Positions 17,426-28,782 are shown, numbered from the stretch's first letter. The stretch: 64,000 nt of DNA from Caballeronia glathei (GCF_000698595.1 NZ_JFHC01000008.1:62001-126000), one strand, 5' to 3'. Notes: generated by a model from the letters alone, not told the origin. Translations and numbers: made by a program.

Positions 17426-20113
17426 ATGGGCAATCAGACAGCAATCCCCGCATCCACCACCGCCGACGCCACCGATCTGTCGCGCCACACGCCAATGATG
17501 CAGCAGTATCTGCGCATCAAGGCGGAGCATCCCGGCACGCTCGTTTTCTACCGGATGGGCGATTTCTACGAGCTCTTTTTCGAGGACGCCGAAAAGGCCG
17601 CGCGCCTGCTCGATCTGACGCTCACGCAGCGTGGCGCTTCGGGCGGCAACCCCATCAGGATGGCGGGCGTGCCACATCACGCGTGCGAGCAATATCTCGC
17701 GAAGCTCGTGAAGCTGGGCGAATCGGTGGCGATCTGCGAGCAGATCGGCGATCCGGCGACGTCGAAGGGCCCCGTGGAGCGCAAGGTCGTGCGCGTCGTC
17801 ACGCCCGGCACGCTCACCGACGCCGCCCTCCTCTCCGACAAGAACGACGTCTATCTGCTCGCGCTGTGTCCGTCGCACAACCGGCGCGGCGTCGTGACGA
17901 GCGTCGGCCTCGCGTGGCTCAATCTCGCGAGCGGCGCGCTGCGCCTCGCGGAAGTGACACCCGAGGAAGTGGGCGCGGCGCTCGAGCGCATCCGCCCGGC
18001 CGAGACGCTGATCGCGGATTCGATCGCCGACACGGGCGCGTCGTTTGGCGTACCGGGCATCGGCGCGACGACGCGCGTGCCCGCCTGGCACTTCGATGTC
18101 GTCTCGGGCAATCAGCGGCTTTGCGAGCAGCTCGACGTCGCGAGCCTCGACGGCTTCGGCGCGCATTCGCTCACCTGCGCGTGCGGCGCGGCGGGCGCGC
18201 TGCTGCTCTACGCCGCCGCGACGCAAGGCCAGCAACTGCGGCACGTGCGCAGCCTCAAGGTGGAGTACGAGTCGGAATACATCGGGCTCGATCCCGCCAC
18301 GCGGCGCAATCTCGAACTCACCGAAACGCTGCGCGGCACGGAATCGCCGACGCTCTGCTCGCTGCTCGACACCTGCTGCACGACGATGGGCAGCCGGCTC
18401 CTGCGTCACTGGCTGCATCATGCGCCGCGTGATTCGTCGATCGCGCGGGGCCGCCAGCAGGCGATCGGCGCGCTGCTCGACGCGCCGCCGGGCGCGAGCC
18501 TCGATGCGCTGCGCAGTTCGCTGCGGCAAATCGCCGACGTCGAGCGCATCACGGGGCGGCTCGCGCTGCTCTCGGCGCGGCCGCGCGATCTGTCGAGCCT
18601 GCGCGACACGTTCTCCGCGCTGCCCGTACTGCGCGAGCAACTGGGCGCGGTACGCACGAACGCCACCGCTTTGGAACGCATCGACGCCGCGCTCGAGCCG
18701 CCGCCTGCGTGTCTCGAACTGCTCGCCGCGGCCATCGCGCCGGAGCCCGCCGCGCTGATCCGCGACGGCGGCGTGATCGCGCGCGGCTACGACACCGACC
18801 TCGACGAGCTTCGGGACATCTCGGAAAACTGCGACCAGTTCCTGATCGACCTGGAGACGCGCGAACGCGCGCGCACGGGCATCGGCAACCTGCGGGTCGA
18901 GTACAACAAGGTGCACGGCTTCTATATCGAAGTGACGCGCGGCCAGACCGACAAGGTGCCCGACGACTACCGCCGCCGCCAGACGCTGAAGAACGCCGAG
19001 CGCTACATCACGCCTGAGCTGAAGACGTTCGAGGACAAGGCGCTCTCCGCACAGGAACGGGCGCTCGCCCGCGAGCGCGCGCTCTACGACGCGCTGCTGC
19101 AGAGCCTCCTACCGTTCATCGCGGATTGCCAGCGCGTCGCCGGCGCGCTGGCTGAACTCGACCTGCTCGGCGCGTTCGCCGAGCGCGCCCGCGCGCTCGA
19201 CTGGGTCGCGCCGGAGTTCGCCGCGGACGCCGGCATCGACATCGAACAGGGACGGCATCCGGTCGTCGAGGCGCAGGTCGAGCAGTTCATCGCCAACGAC
19301 TGCTGCCTGAGCCAGGAGCGCAAGCTCCTGCTCATCACCGGCCCGAACATGGGCGGTAAATCCACGTTCATGCGCCAGACCGCGCTGATCGCGCTGATGG
19401 CCTACATCGGCAGCTATGTGCCCGCGAAGCGCGCACGCTTCGGCGCGCTCGATCGCATCTTCACGCGCATCGGCGCCGCGGACGATCTCGCCGGCGGCCG
19501 CTCGACCTTCATGGTCGAGATGACCGAGGCGGCGGCGATCCTGAACGACGCGAGCGCGTCCAGCCTCGTGCTGATGGACGAGATCGGCCGCGGCACCTCG
19601 ACCTTCGACGGCCTCGCGCTCGCCTGGGCCATCGCGCGGCATCTGCTGTCGCACAACCACTGCTACACGCTGTTCGCGACGCATTATTTCGAGCTGACGC
19701 AGTTGCCGAACGAGTTCGCGCATGCGGCGAACGTGCATCTCTCGGCGGTCGAGCACGATCACGGCATCGTCTTCCTGCATGCCGTGAACGAGGGCCCGGC
19801 GAACCAGAGCTACGGGCTGCAGGTCGCGCAACTGGCAGGCGTACCGTCGGCGGTCATTCGCGCCGCGCGCAAGCACCTCGTGCATCTGGAGCAGCAGTCG
19901 ATCGGGCAGCCGTCGCCGCAGTTCGATCTGTTCGCGGTGGCACCGTTTGTCGAAGACGCGCCGGATCGCGAGGAGGCGCCCGCCGCCGCGGACCATCCGG
20001 TGCTCGACAAGTTGCGCGCACTCGATCCGAACGATCTGCGTCCGCGCGATGCGCTCGACCTGCTTTACGAATTGCATGAACTGGCGACGCTTGCGCCGGA
20101 TGCGTCGCGTTGA
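17426..20113 (+). CDS. mutS: DNA mismatch repair protein MutS
   Basis: 895 residues. The mismatch-reading motif [11 protein letters not shown] (Phe47, Glu49) is in the N-terminal domain, with the connector, lever and clamp domains following. The ATPase carries Walker [16 protein letters not shown] and the Walker B segment [13 protein letters not shown], and the C-terminal FATHYFELT motif is present. It recognises mismatches and recruits MutL. ATG 17426 was chosen; an open frame to 17318 lacks family features. A short C-terminal extension (about 840-895) precedes the stop. The next gene overlaps its last 14 bases. Confidence 0.96.
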   Translation: MGNQTAIPASTTADATDLSRHTPMMQQYLRIKAEHPGTLVFYRMGDFYELFFEDAEKAARLLDLTLTQRGASGGNPIRMAGVPHHACEQYLAKLVKLGESVAICEQIGDPATSKGPVERKVVRVVTPGTLTDAALLSDKNDVYLLALCPSHNRRGVVTSVGLAWLNLASGALRLAEVTPEEVGAALERIRPAETLIADSIADTGASFGVPGIGATTRVPAWHFDVVSGNQRLCEQLDVASLDGFGAHSLTCACGAAGALLLYAAATQGQQLRHVRSLKVEYESEYIGLDPATRRNLELTETLRGTESPTLCSLLDTCCTTMGSRLLRHWLHHAPRDSSIARGRQQAIGALLDAPPGASLDALRSSLRQIADVERITGRLALLSARPRDLSSLRDTFSALPVLREQLGAVRTNATALERIDAALEPPPACLELLAAAIAPEPAALIRDGGVIARGYDTDLDELRDISENCDQFLIDLETRERARTGIGNLRVEYNKVHGFYIEVTRGQTDKVPDDYRRRQTLKNAERYITPELKTFEDKALSAQERALARERALYDALLQSLLPFIADCQRVAGALAELDLLGAFAERARALDWVAPEFAADAGIDIEQGRHPVVEAQVEQFIANDCCLSQERKLLLITGPNMGGKSTFMRQTALIALMAYIGSYVPAKRARFGALDRIFTRIGAADDLAGGRSTFMVEMTEAAAILNDASASSLVLMDEIGRGTSTFDGLALAWAIARHLLSHNHCYTLFATHYFELTQLPNEFAHAANVHLSAVEHDHGIVFLHAVNEGPANQSYGLQVAQLAGVPSAVIRAARKHLVHLEQQSIGQPSPQFDLFAVAPFVEDAPDREEAPAAADHPVLDKLRALDPNDLRPRDALDLLYELHELATLAPDASR

Positions 20114-21497
20114 AGCGGCTTCGTCCGCCCGCTCGCCGCGCGTGCATCGCGCGGCGGTGTGTGCCGTGCTCGCCGTGCTGCTCTGCGGCGCGCTCGTGCG
20201 GCAGCAGGCCGAAGCCGGGCCGGGCGGTGCGGATGGTGCGGGCAGCGAGGGCACCCCGCTAGGCTTCGCCCTCATCGCCGATGCGCTGACCCGCCCCGCC
20301 GACGAGGCGTCCGTGCGGCAACTCCTCGATGCGATCGCGCGCGAGCGCGACATGTCGTTCATTGTCTACGACGGCAACATCAAAGGCCCGACCGAACCGT
20401 GCCGCGACAACGTCTACGAGTCGCGGCACGACCTGCTCGACGCGTCGCGCACCCCGCTCATCCTGTTGCCCGGCCAGCACGACTGGGCCGACTGCGCGCT
20501 CGCGCAGGCAGGCGGCTACGATCCCGTGGAGCGGCTCGACTTCGTGCGGCAACTCTTCTTCGGCGATGCGACCTCGCTCGGACAGACACCGCTTTCGCTC
20601 GCGAGAGAAAGCGAGGTTGCGCGCTTTCGGCCGTTCCGGGAAAACGTGCGCTGGCAGGCGAACGGCATCGCGTTCATCGGACTGAATGCGCCGAGCCCGA
20701 ACAACCACTATCTGACGGCGGGCGGGCGCAACGGCGAATTCGAGGACCGGTCGGTCGCGAGCACGTTCTGGCTCGAGCACGCGGCGGAATCGGCGCGGCG
20801 CGCGGAGCTGCGCGCGCTCGTCGTGATCATTCAGGGAGACCCGGACTTCTCGCGCTATGAGCGTCGCGACCGGTTCTCGTGGCTGCGGTTCTCGCACGGC
20901 AACCAGGGACGCGACGGATTTCTCGAATTCAAGCGCAGTCTCGTGAAGGCCGCGGAATTGTTTCGCGGTCCTGTCATCGTCATTCACGGATCTGAAACGG
21001 CGCTGCCGAACGGCTTTCGCATCGACCAGCCGCTGCACAACGACAAGGGCGCGGTCGTGGCGAATCTCACGCGCATTGCGATGGCGCTGCACAAGCCACA
21101 GGCGCAATGGCTCGAGGTCGAGACGGACTTCGGCTGGCGGCCGCCGTTTCGCGTGCGGGTACGCGACGTCGCCTTGCGCGAGGGCAGCGCGGCCGCGCCC
21201 GCCGAAGCGTCCCCCGCGCTCCCCGCCGAACCTCCCTCTGAAGCAAGCGCGCCGAATCCCGCGCCCCATTTCCAGCCGTGGCAGAGCCAGCCTCGCAACG
21301 ACCTGCCGGCGTCGCTGCCCGTCGCGCCCCGACTGCCCCCGCCTACGCCGCCGACATCGCCATCGCAGCCGTCGCTGCCGCCGATCCTGAGCCCGCCGCA
21401 AGCCTTGCCGCCGATCCTGCCGACGCCCGCCTCAGGCGTGCCGAATGGCGCGTATGGCACGTATCGCGCGAACCCGTCGGAGGGCGGCGGCGAATAA
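20100..21497 (+). CDS. Exported calcineurin-like phosphoesterase homologue with degenerate motifs
   Basis: 465 residues from ATG 20100, which overlaps the mutS end by 14 bases; in-frame GTG codons just downstream are alternative starts. A basic N-terminus and the hydrophobic stretch [16 protein letters not shown] suggest a signal peptide. The body resembles metallophosphoesterases: LPGQHDW stands where GNHD is expected, and VIVIHGSE near a C-terminal metal motif. The first Asp-x-His is replaced by ALIADALT and no GHTH is visible, so catalysis is doubtful. After about residue 360 the protein is Pro/Ala-rich. It is coupled to mutS by overlap but has no obvious link to mismatch repair. Confidence 0.7.
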   Translation: MRRVEAASSARSPRVHRAAVCAVLAVLLCGALVRQQAEAGPGGADGAGSEGTPLGFALIADALTRPADEASVRQLLDAIARERDMSFIVYDGNIKGPTEPCRDNVYESRHDLLDASRTPLILLPGQHDWADCALAQAGGYDPVERLDFVRQLFFGDATSLGQTPLSLARESEVARFRPFRENVRWQANGIAFIGLNAPSPNNHYLTAGGRNGEFEDRSVASTFWLEHAAESARRAELRALVVIIQGDPDFSRYERRDRFSWLRFSHGNQGRDGFLEFKRSLVKAAELFRGPVIVIHGSETALPNGFRIDQPLHNDKGAVVANLTRIAMALHKPQAQWLEVETDFGWRPPFRVRVRDVALREGSAAAPAEASPALPAEPPSEASAPNPAPHFQPWQSQPRNDLPASLPVAPRLPPPTPPTSPSQPSLPPILSPPQALPPILPTPASGVPNGAYGTYRANPSEGGGE

Positions 21498-21535
21498 AAA
21501 GGGCGCACCGCGGTGCGCCCTCTTCCTTTATTCGA
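21496..21535. terminator. Bidirectional terminator between the phosphoesterase gene and slyD
   Basis: A perfect 20-bp palindrome (21501-21520; arms GGGCGCACCG and CGGTGCGCCC) is flanked by AAAAA on the left and a T-rich stretch on the right. The two genes converge here. Confidence 0.8.
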
Positions 21536-21545
21536 TCCAGCCCGG

Positions 21546-22097
21546 TCAATGCAGCGTCGGACCCGACTGCTTGCCCGTTTCGTCTTCCGCGTCGTCTTCG
21601 TCTTCGTCGAGCACTTCGAGGCCCTCGGCGCCGTGCGCGTGCTGATGCTCGATTTCGTCGTCGGTGGCCGTGCGCACTTCCTGCACCGACAGCGCGAAGC
21701 GCAGCGCCATGCCAGCGAGCGGATGATTTCCATCGAGCACGACCTTGTCCTCGGCGACGTCGGTGACCGTGTAGATCAGCGAGTCGGCGTCGTCTTCGCC
21801 GTCTTCGGGCGTGCCTTCGAACTGCATGCCGACTTCGAGCGGCTCGGGAAAGCGGCTGCGCGCCTCGACCTTCACGAGTTCCGGATCGTATTCGCCGAAC
21901 GCGTCCTGCGGTTCGAGCTGAATCTGCGTCTGGTAGCCGGCCTCGTGGCCGTCGAGCGCTTCCTCGATCTTGGGGAACGTGCCATCATAGCCGCCGTGCA
22001 GATAGACCATCGGCTCGTCGCTTTCCTCGATCAGATTGCCCTGCGCATCCGAGAGCTTGTAAGCGACTGATACGACTGTGTCTTTTGCGATTTTCAT
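21546..22097 (-). CDS. slyD: FKBP-type peptidyl-prolyl isomerase, SlyD family
   Basis: 183 residues. The N-terminal FKBP half (MKIAKDTVVSVAYKL, then PMVYLHGG) encloses an inserted IF domain (PQDAFGEYDPELV, a chaperone segment), and the FKBP fold closes with GNHPLAGMALRFAL. The tail is acidic with only a few His residues (HQHAH), so the strong metal-binding tail of E. coli SlyD is reduced here. It folds proline-containing proteins and may assist nickel-enzyme maturation. ATG 22097 is preceded by GGAG seven bases upstream. The divergent neighbour starts only 33 bases away. Confidence 0.92.
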   Translation of the reverse strand: MKIAKDTVVSVAYKLSDAQGNLIEESDEPMVYLHGGYDGTFPKIEEALDGHEAGYQTQIQLEPQDAFGEYDPELVKVEARSRFPEPLEVGMQFEGTPEDGEDDADSLIYTVTDVAEDKVVLDGNHPLAGMALRFALSVQEVRTATDDEIEHQHAHGAEGLEVLDEDEDDAEDETGKQSGPTLH

Positions 22098-22130
22098 TGG
22101 ATTCTCCAAGATACAAGCCTCAATTATACG

Positions 22131-23339
22131 ATGCCAACGCGGCCCCTTGATGCAACCGCCGGCCCGTTCGCGGCGCCGCTCCCCGACGAAATCACCCCCC
22201 TGCTGGGCAATCGCACGCCGGCGCAGTTCATGCGCCGCTACTGGCAGAAAAAGCCGCTTTTGATCCGTCAGGCCATCCCCGATATCCAGGCGCCGCTTAC
22301 GCGCGGCGAACTGTTCGAACTCGCCGATCTCGACGACGTCGAGTCGCGTCTCATCACCCATTTTCGCAGTAGTTGGAACCTCGAACACGGTCCGTTTGCG
22401 CCCGACGAGCTGCCATCTCTGAAAAAGCGCGAATGGACCCTGCTCGTGCAAGGCGTGAACCTGCATCACGACCGCGCGCATGCGCTGATGAACCGTTTTC
22501 GCTTCATCCCGGATGCCCGACTCGACGACCTGATGATCTCCTACGCGACCGACGGCGGCGGTGTCGGCGCGCATTTCGACTCTTACGACGTGTTCCTGCT
22601 CCAGGTCCACGGCAAGCGCCGCTGGCGCATCGGTGCGCAGCGTGATCTCTCGCTAAAACCGGGACTTCCGTTGAAAGTTTTACAGCATTTCGAGCCCGAG
22701 GAGGAATGGGTACTGGAGCCGGGCGACATGCTGTATCTGCCGCCCCACATCGCGCACGACGGTGTCGCCGTCGGCGAATGCATGACGTGTTCGATCGGCT
22801 TTCGCGCGCCGTCCACGCACGAGCTGACCGGCCAGTTTCTCTACCATCTGGCGGAGCGCTCGGGGCAGTCCGCATCCGCCGACGCGCACTATCGCGACCC
22901 CAAGCAGGTGCCTGTCGGTCATCCGGCGCAGCTTCCGCCGTTGCTTGTCGAGCGGGTTGGCGCGATCCTTGCAAACGTGAACTGGGACGAAAACGACGTC
23001 GCCGCGTTTCTCGGCAGCTATTTGAGCGAACCAAAGGCGAATGTCGTGTTCGATCCGCCCGCTCGGCCGATGAATGAGCAAAAGTTTGTTGAACGTGTAA
23101 AGAAAACGGGTGTAAGGCTGGATCGAAAGTCGATTTTGCTTTACGACAAGCGTTCTTATTTCCTCAATGGCGAAGCTGAAAAACTGTCGGCGAAAGCGAG
23201 AAAATGGCTGCCGGAATTGGCCGATACAAGGCGTCTGGAGGCGAAACGCTTTGTAACACTTACAGACGATTCGACAATGACAGTGCTGCTGCACGAGTGG
23301 TATTGTGCGGGCTGGATTCAGGTCGACGCTTACGCCTGA
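22131..23339 (+). CDS. JmjC/cupin 2-oxoglutarate oxygenase (RoxA/YcfD-like ribosomal protein hydroxylase)
   Basis: 402 residues. The Fe(II) site is visible as HFD (His148, Asp150) in GAHFDSYDVFLLQ and a distal His209 in LPPHIAHDG, with the JmjC-like GKRRWRIG between them. YWQKKPLLIRQ near residue 37 matches the opening of E. coli YcfD/RoxA, which hydroxylates an arginine of ribosomal protein L16. The protein is longer than the E. coli one in its C-terminal winged-helix part. The start is uncertain by a few codons because promoter-like sequence reaches up to ATG 22131. The last quarter (about 23080-23280) is less GC-rich, with more AAA and TTT codons than its neighbours. Confidence 0.87.
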   Translation: MPTRPLDATAGPFAAPLPDEITPLLGNRTPAQFMRRYWQKKPLLIRQAIPDIQAPLTRGELFELADLDDVESRLITHFRSSWNLEHGPFAPDELPSLKKREWTLLVQGVNLHHDRAHALMNRFRFIPDARLDDLMISYATDGGGVGAHFDSYDVFLLQVHGKRRWRIGAQRDLSLKPGLPLKVLQHFEPEEEWVLEPGDMLYLPPHIAHDGVAVGECMTCSIGFRAPSTHELTGQFLYHLAERSGQSASADAHYRDPKQVPVGHPAQLPPLLVERVGAILANVNWDENDVAAFLGSYLSEPKANVVFDPPARPMNEQKFVERVKKTGVRLDRKSILLYDKRSYFLNGEAEKLSAKARKWLPELADTRRLEAKRFVTLTDDSTMTVLLHEWYCAGWIQVDAYA

Positions 23340-23411
23340 CGTAAAGCCCGTCTTGGCGTTCCGCTATGTGAAAGTTTGTATGAGAAAGACAACGTATTGG
23401 CCCCGCATTTA

Positions 23412-23440
23412 TCGACGGTCGATACGAAAGTGCATATAAT
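23412..23440 (+). promoter_or_regulatory. Promoter of the Ala/Ser-rich lipoprotein gene
   Basis: A perfect -10 TATAAT (23435-23440) lies 131 bases before the start codon. The -35 region carries the palindrome TCGACGGTCGA (23412-23422) rather than a consensus hexamer, which hints at activator or repressor control. The resulting leader would be about 125 nt. Confidence 0.6.
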
Positions 23441-23571
23441 TTCCGCCCAAGCCGTAGGAAGTCTCACACCAAAATAATCGTGAGTCTCCACAGCGGCCCA
23501 GGTCGGTGTTGGAGCACACATTACCGGTACTTTGCGCTGTTGCTTACCTTTAACCATAAAAGGACGTGATC

Positions 23572-23829
23572 ATGAAGAAATCTCTCCTCGTAGCATCCCT
23601 GTTGGCTGCTGTTGCTCTTGCTGCATGCAACAAGTCTAGCGAAACGGCTGCTCCGAGCGCTGCAAGCGATACTTCGGCTGCTTCGGCACCCGCTGCTGCT
23701 GCTTCGGACGCAACCGCTGCAGCATCGAGCGCAACGGCTGCTGCTAGCGACGCTGGCGCCGCTGCAAGCGACGCTGCTGCCGCTGCTTCGGGCGCGATGG
23801 CTGCTCCGGCATCGGGCGCGAGCCAGTAA
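23572..23829 (+). CDS. Small Ala/Ser-rich lipoprotein
   Basis: 85 residues. The lipoprotein signal MKKSLLVASLLAAVALAAC ends in lipobox LAAC with Cys19, and the mature part is almost entirely Ala, Ser, Asp, Gly and Thr, arranged as irregular ASDAAA-type repeats. There is no Lys or Arg after Lys21, so the mature protein is small, acidic and probably disordered. AGGA is seven bases before ATG 23572. A strong promoter, a long leader and a clean terminator indicate an abundant stand-alone transcript. Similar entericidin-like or Ala-rich lipoproteins occur in Burkholderiaceae; the function is unknown. Confidence 0.85.
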   Translation: MKKSLLVASLLAAVALAACNKSSETAAPSAASDTSAASAPAAAASDATAAASSATAAASDAGAAASDAAAAASGAMAAPASGASQ

Positions 23830-23865
23830 GGCTTGCCCGGGCCTCCTGGCGAGGCCTGAAAAAAG

Positions 23866-23893
23866 AAAACCGGCCTTCGGGCCGGTTTTTCTT
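23866..23893 (+). terminator. Intrinsic terminator after the Ala/Ser-rich lipoprotein
   Basis: AAAACCGGCC (23866-23875), UUCG loop, GGCCGGTTTT (23880-23889), then further T residues. The A-rich left flank also allows use by transcripts from the right. Confidence 0.92.
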
Positions 23894-23970
23894 TGTCTGC
23901 GTCTTTTGTGTATTACGTACTTTTGTGTCTTACATGTTGGACACCTGACGACGGCATGCAACCGGCCGGT

Positions 23971-24744
23971 TCATAGCGCAAGCCAGTCGAAACCGTCGTC
24001 CTGGGTCGCCACGACTACATCCGCCTGTGAAGCCCCCAGCACGGCCGAAAGCGCCGCCTGCGCGAGGTGCGGCAGGTTGTTCTGCTGGCTCAGATGCGCC
24101 GCCACGAGATGACGCAGCTTCGAGCGGTCGAGCGACGCAAGGATCCCGGCGGCGGCATCGTTGTTCAGATGCCCTTGCATACCGCCGATGCGCGCCTTCA
24201 GCGACGCAGGATAACGGCTTTGCGCAAGCATCTGCAGGTCGTGATTGGATTCGAGCACGAGGCCATCGCAGCCCGAGAGAACGCTCGTGATATGCGGCGT
24301 CGACACGCCGACGTCGGTCAGCACGCCGAGACGGCAGGCGCCGTCGGAGAAGACGTATTGCAGCGGTTCGCGGGCATCGTGCGGGACCGTGTAAGGCAGC
24401 ACGCTCAGGTTGCCGATGGCGAGGCTCTCGTCGCCCCACACCACCCGCAAATCGACGGGCGCCTCGTCCGCGCCGATCGCGCGCGCGGTGCCCCAGCTCA
24501 TGTGCAATGGAATCGACCACTTGCGGCCAAGCGTCAGCGCGCTGCCGATATGGTCCGAGTGCTCGTGCGTGATCAGGATCGCATCGATGTCGTCGATGCG
24601 AAGCCCCAGCCGGCCGAGCCGGCGCTCCACTTCCTTCGCGGAAAAACCGCAGTCGAGCAGCACGCGGGTGGTTGTCGTGCCGCTCGTCGCCTCGACGAGC
24701 AATGCGTTCCCTTCACTGCCGCTGCCGAGACTGGCAAACCTCAC
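23971..24744 (-). CDS. Metallo-beta-lactamase fold hydrolase (YycJ-like)
   Basis: 257 residues. The metal-binding motif THEHSDHIGS appears near residue 60, with downstream His and Asp residues of the fold (LTDVGVSTP, LESNHD). The closest family remembered is the YycJ/WalJ group of small cytoplasmic MBL hydrolases, proposed to act on nucleic acids. It starts with GTG 24744 only 8 bases after the bamC stop, so it is the third gene of a dapA-bamC-MBL operon. The substrate is unknown. Confidence 0.87.
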   Translation of the reverse strand: MRFASLGSGSEGNALLVEATSGTTTTRVLLDCGFSAKEVERRLGRLGLRIDDIDAILITHEHSDHIGSALTLGRKWSIPLHMSWGTARAIGADEAPVDLRVVWGDESLAIGNLSVLPYTVPHDAREPLQYVFSDGACRLGVLTDVGVSTPHITSVLSGCDGLVLESNHDLQMLAQSRYPASLKARIGGMQGHLNNDAAAGILASLDRSKLRHLVAAHLSQQNNLPHLAQAALSAVLGASQADVVVATQDDGFDWLAL

Positions 24745-24752
24745 GGCCGCGC

Positions 24753-25895
24753 CTAGTTCAATTGCGCGTGCAGCAGCGACACGATGCGCTGCGCATCCGA
24801 CGAGTTGTCCAGTTGACCGTTCGCATCGACCACCGCGACCTGCGTCACCGAGTCCGCCTTCGGCCGCACGTTGACCAGGAACTGACGTGTCGGCTTCGGC
24901 GAACTGCTGGAGAACAGCTTGCCGAAGAGACCGTCCTTCTTCATCTCCTGCATCGAATCCGAGTAGTGCACGTAATAGATGCCCTTCTCGCGATCGCGGT
25001 TGTCGACCGTGAAGTTCGTGCGATCGAGCGCGAGGCCCACGCGCAGCCAGGCGCGATCGAACGGCTCGGAGATATCGAGCGTCGACGACCCGCCCGTCTG
25101 CTCAACCGCGACCTTCACGCCCGCCGGGCGCGCATCCGTGACGAGCTGCTTCGCCTGCGCCTCGGTCAGGCCGAACTTCTGCATGATCTTGACCAGGAAC
25201 GCCGCTTCGAGCGCCGGGTTGCGCGGCCGCGATTCCCAGCGCGAACCGGTCTTGTCCTGCCCGGTCAGCACTTCCTCCATCGCGCTGTGCGTGACGGAGA
25301 TGTCGGTCGAGCCGTCCGGCGCGCGCTCGACCTGCGTGCGGAACATGTCGCGCGTGCCCGACGAATACGCGAAATCGATCAGCTTGCCGACGCTCTTGCG
25401 GAACCAGTCATCCGGAATGTTCGCGCGGTTCTCGGCCCAGTCGGTCGTCATGATGCCGGTCTGCGGCGCATCCGTTTTCAGCGTGAAGCCGCTCTCTTCC
25501 CAGAACTCCTTGAGCGGGCCCCACAGCTGATCGGGCGTGCGGCCGTCGACGACGAGCCAGCGGCGATCGCCGTCGTTCTCGACGTGCATGCCGTACGGGT
25601 CCTGCGCAGTCGGCACGCCGAGGGTCGCATTGCCCGCCGGCGTAAGCGCGCGCTCGGCGCCGCCGCCGAGCGAGTTGACCTTCGGCGGCGCGGCGTAGCG
25701 CTGGCTGATGTCGGCGGTGGAGAGATCGGACGGCACCGTGAGCGAGGGCGCGGTTTCAGCGGCCTTGTAGTTGACACGATCGGGCGCGAGCCAGTCGTTC
25801 AGCGTGTCGCAACCCGACAGCGCGACGACCGAGGCAAGGCCAAGCGACAACACGCTCAGGCGCGTGGCGTGAGTGGAAAGTGCGGAACGTTTCAT
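24753..25895 (-). CDS. bamC: Outer membrane assembly lipoprotein BamC
   Basis: 380 residues. The lipoprotein signal ends at ALSGC with Cys29. The segment DRVNYKAAETAPSLTVPSDL is the conserved BamC N-terminal stretch that lies along BamD, and two helix-grip domains follow. BamC is an accessory lipoprotein of the BAM complex that inserts beta-barrel proteins in the outer membrane. The start ATG 25895 is set by the signal peptide; the frame reads through for 87 more codons upstream without homology. dapA precedes it by 148 bases, the same pairing as dapA-nlpB in E. coli. Confidence 0.92.
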   Translation of the reverse strand: MKRSALSTHATRLSVLSLGLASVVALSGCDTLNDWLAPDRVNYKAAETAPSLTVPSDLSTADISQRYAAPPKVNSLGGGAERALTPAGNATLGVPTAQDPYGMHVENDGDRRWLVVDGRTPDQLWGPLKEFWEESGFTLKTDAPQTGIMTTDWAENRANIPDDWFRKSVGKLIDFAYSSGTRDMFRTQVERAPDGSTDISVTHSAMEEVLTGQDKTGSRWESRPRNPALEAAFLVKIMQKFGLTEAQAKQLVTDARPAGVKVAVEQTGGSSTLDISEPFDRAWLRVGLALDRTNFTVDNRDREKGIYYVHYSDSMQEMKKDGLFGKLFSSSSPKPTRQFLVNVRPKADSVTQVAVVDANGQLDNSSDAQRIVSLLHAQLN

Positions 25896-26043
25896 GGGGT
25901 CCTTCGTGATGCTGAAAGCGCGTTGCCTGGAGTCGATGCCGGGAACGAGGTCGATGAACGACGGTTGATGACGGGCGACTGAGTGATCTTCTCGGCTGGC
26001 GGCGGCATGCTCTTGTTCGTATGTCGCGTGCCGCCGCGAGCCA

Positions 26044-26949
26044 TCAGCCGAGGAGCCCCGTTTCGCGCAACGCATCGCGCACGATGTCGTGATAACGCGC
26101 GTCGAGCGGCGTGAGCGGCAGGCGAATGCCGCCTTCCATGCGGCCCATTTCGGCAAGCGCCCACTTCGCCGGAATCGGATTGGACTCGCAAAAAAGCTGC
26201 TTGTGCAGCGAGAGCAGGCTCAGGTGAATTCGGCGCGCCGTGATCGCGTCGCCCTCGAGCGCCGCGCGGCACAGCTGGCTCATGGCCTTCGGCGCGACGT
26301 TCGCCGTCACCGAGATGTTGCCGTGGCCGCCGAGCAGCATCAGCGCGATCGCCGTCGGGTCGTCGCCGCTGAAGATCGAGAAGCTTGACGGCGCGTGCTT
26401 GATCAGGTGCGCGGCGCGGTCGATGTTGCCCGTCGCCTCCTTCACGCCGATGATGCCCGGCACGCTCGCGAGGCGCAGGATCGTTTCGTTGCTCATGTCG
26501 GCAACGGTGCGGCCCGGCACGTTGTACAGGATCACCGGCAGATCCACCGATTCCGCGATCTTCGCGAAATGGCGGTACATGCCTTCCTGCGTCGGCTTGT
26601 TGTAATACGGGACGACCTGAAGCGTCGCGTCGGCGCCGACCTTCTTCGCCGCCTTCGAGAGCTCGATCGCCTCAGCCGTGGAGTTGCCGCCCGCGCCCGC
26701 GATGACCGGGAACCGCCCGGCCGTGTGCTCGACCGCGGTCTGGACCATCAACACGTGTTCTTCGACCGAAAGCGTGGCCGACTCGCCGCTCGTGCCGACC
26801 ACGACGAGCCCGTTCGTGCCCTGCTCGACGTGCCAGTCGATCAGTTTTCGAAACGCCGGCAGATCGAGACTACCGTCCTCGTGCATCGGTGTGACGATGG
26901 CAGGAATGCTGCCGCGGATCTGGATGCCGCCGTGTGTTCCGTTTGTCAT
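26044..26949 (-). CDS. dapA: 4-hydroxy-tetrahydrodipicolinate synthase
   Basis: 301-residue class I aldolase-type TIM barrel that condenses pyruvate with aspartate semialdehyde, the first committed step to diaminopimelate and lysine. The Schiff-base lysine is K170 ([11 protein letters not shown]), the catalytic Tyr is Y142 (LYNVPGRT), and the TSGESATL segment (53-60) is intact. It starts with ATG 26949. Together with lysC in this window it covers two steps of the same pathway, though in separate operons. Confidence 0.96.
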   Translation of the reverse strand: MTNGTHGGIQIRGSIPAIVTPMHEDGSLDLPAFRKLIDWHVEQGTNGLVVVGTSGESATLSVEEHVLMVQTAVEHTAGRFPVIAGAGGNSTAEAIELSKAAKKVGADATLQVVPYYNKPTQEGMYRHFAKIAESVDLPVILYNVPGRTVADMSNETILRLASVPGIIGVKEATGNIDRAAHLIKHAPSSFSIFSGDDPTAIALMLLGGHGNISVTANVAPKAMSQLCRAALEGDAITARRIHLSLLSLHKQLFCESNPIPAKWALAEMGRMEGGIRLPLTPLDARYHDIVRDALRETGLLG

Positions 26950-26991
26950 GAAACGCTATGAATTTAATCGGTAAACCGCGATTGTAGCGGA

Positions 26992-27575
26992 TTAGCCAGC
27001 CAAATCGTAACGGGGCGGGATCGACACGTTGTTACGAATGGTGAGGCCCGTTGAAGGAAGGTCCGGCTCGCGGACCGCGCAGATGCGCTGCACGTAGGAT
27101 GCACGCGGATCGCTCGTGAAGCCATCCTGATAAGCGATGATCCGCAGCGGCGGCCGCAGCGCGTCGATCAGCTCGCCCGGTTTCAGCAGGAACGCTGGAT
27201 TCGACGGCTTGCCGACGCTTTCGTTGCCTGCCGCGAAGGTCTCGTAGAGCAGCACGCCGCCGGGCGCGAGCGCATCGACGAGATGCGGAAAAAGCGGCCG
27301 GTGAAGGTAGTTCGTCACGACGACCGCAGCGAACCTGTCACCGGCTTTCAGCGGCCACGGCGCGTTTTCGAGATCGGCTGAAAGCGTTGTAATGCGCTCG
27401 GCGCCGGCCAGCGAGGCGAGCGCCTCCGCGTCCCGGTCGACGGCGAGCACCGCGTGCCCGCGCGAGGCGAACCACCGCGCGTGCCGGCCGCGGCCCGCCG
27501 CGACGTCGAGCACCGTTGCGCCCGGCTCGACGAGGTGCGACCACTGCCGCACCCAGGCGCTCGCGATGTCCGCCA

Positions 27576-27576
<1 letters not shown>
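26992..27576 (-). CDS. Class I SAM-dependent methyltransferase
   Basis: 194 residues. Motif I is VLDVAAGRGRHARWF (about 22-36), followed by an acidic residue at the end of the second strand (AVDRD) and an LSADLENAPW segment: a Rossmann methyltransferase resembling TehB/thiopurine types. Substrate unknown. The start ATG shares its A with the trpS stop (TGATG), so translation is coupled to trpS. Some annotations of this type call it a tellurite-resistance-like methyltransferase; nothing here proves that. Confidence 0.85.
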
Positions 27577-28778
<1,202 letters not shown>

Positions 28779-28782
28779 GGTT

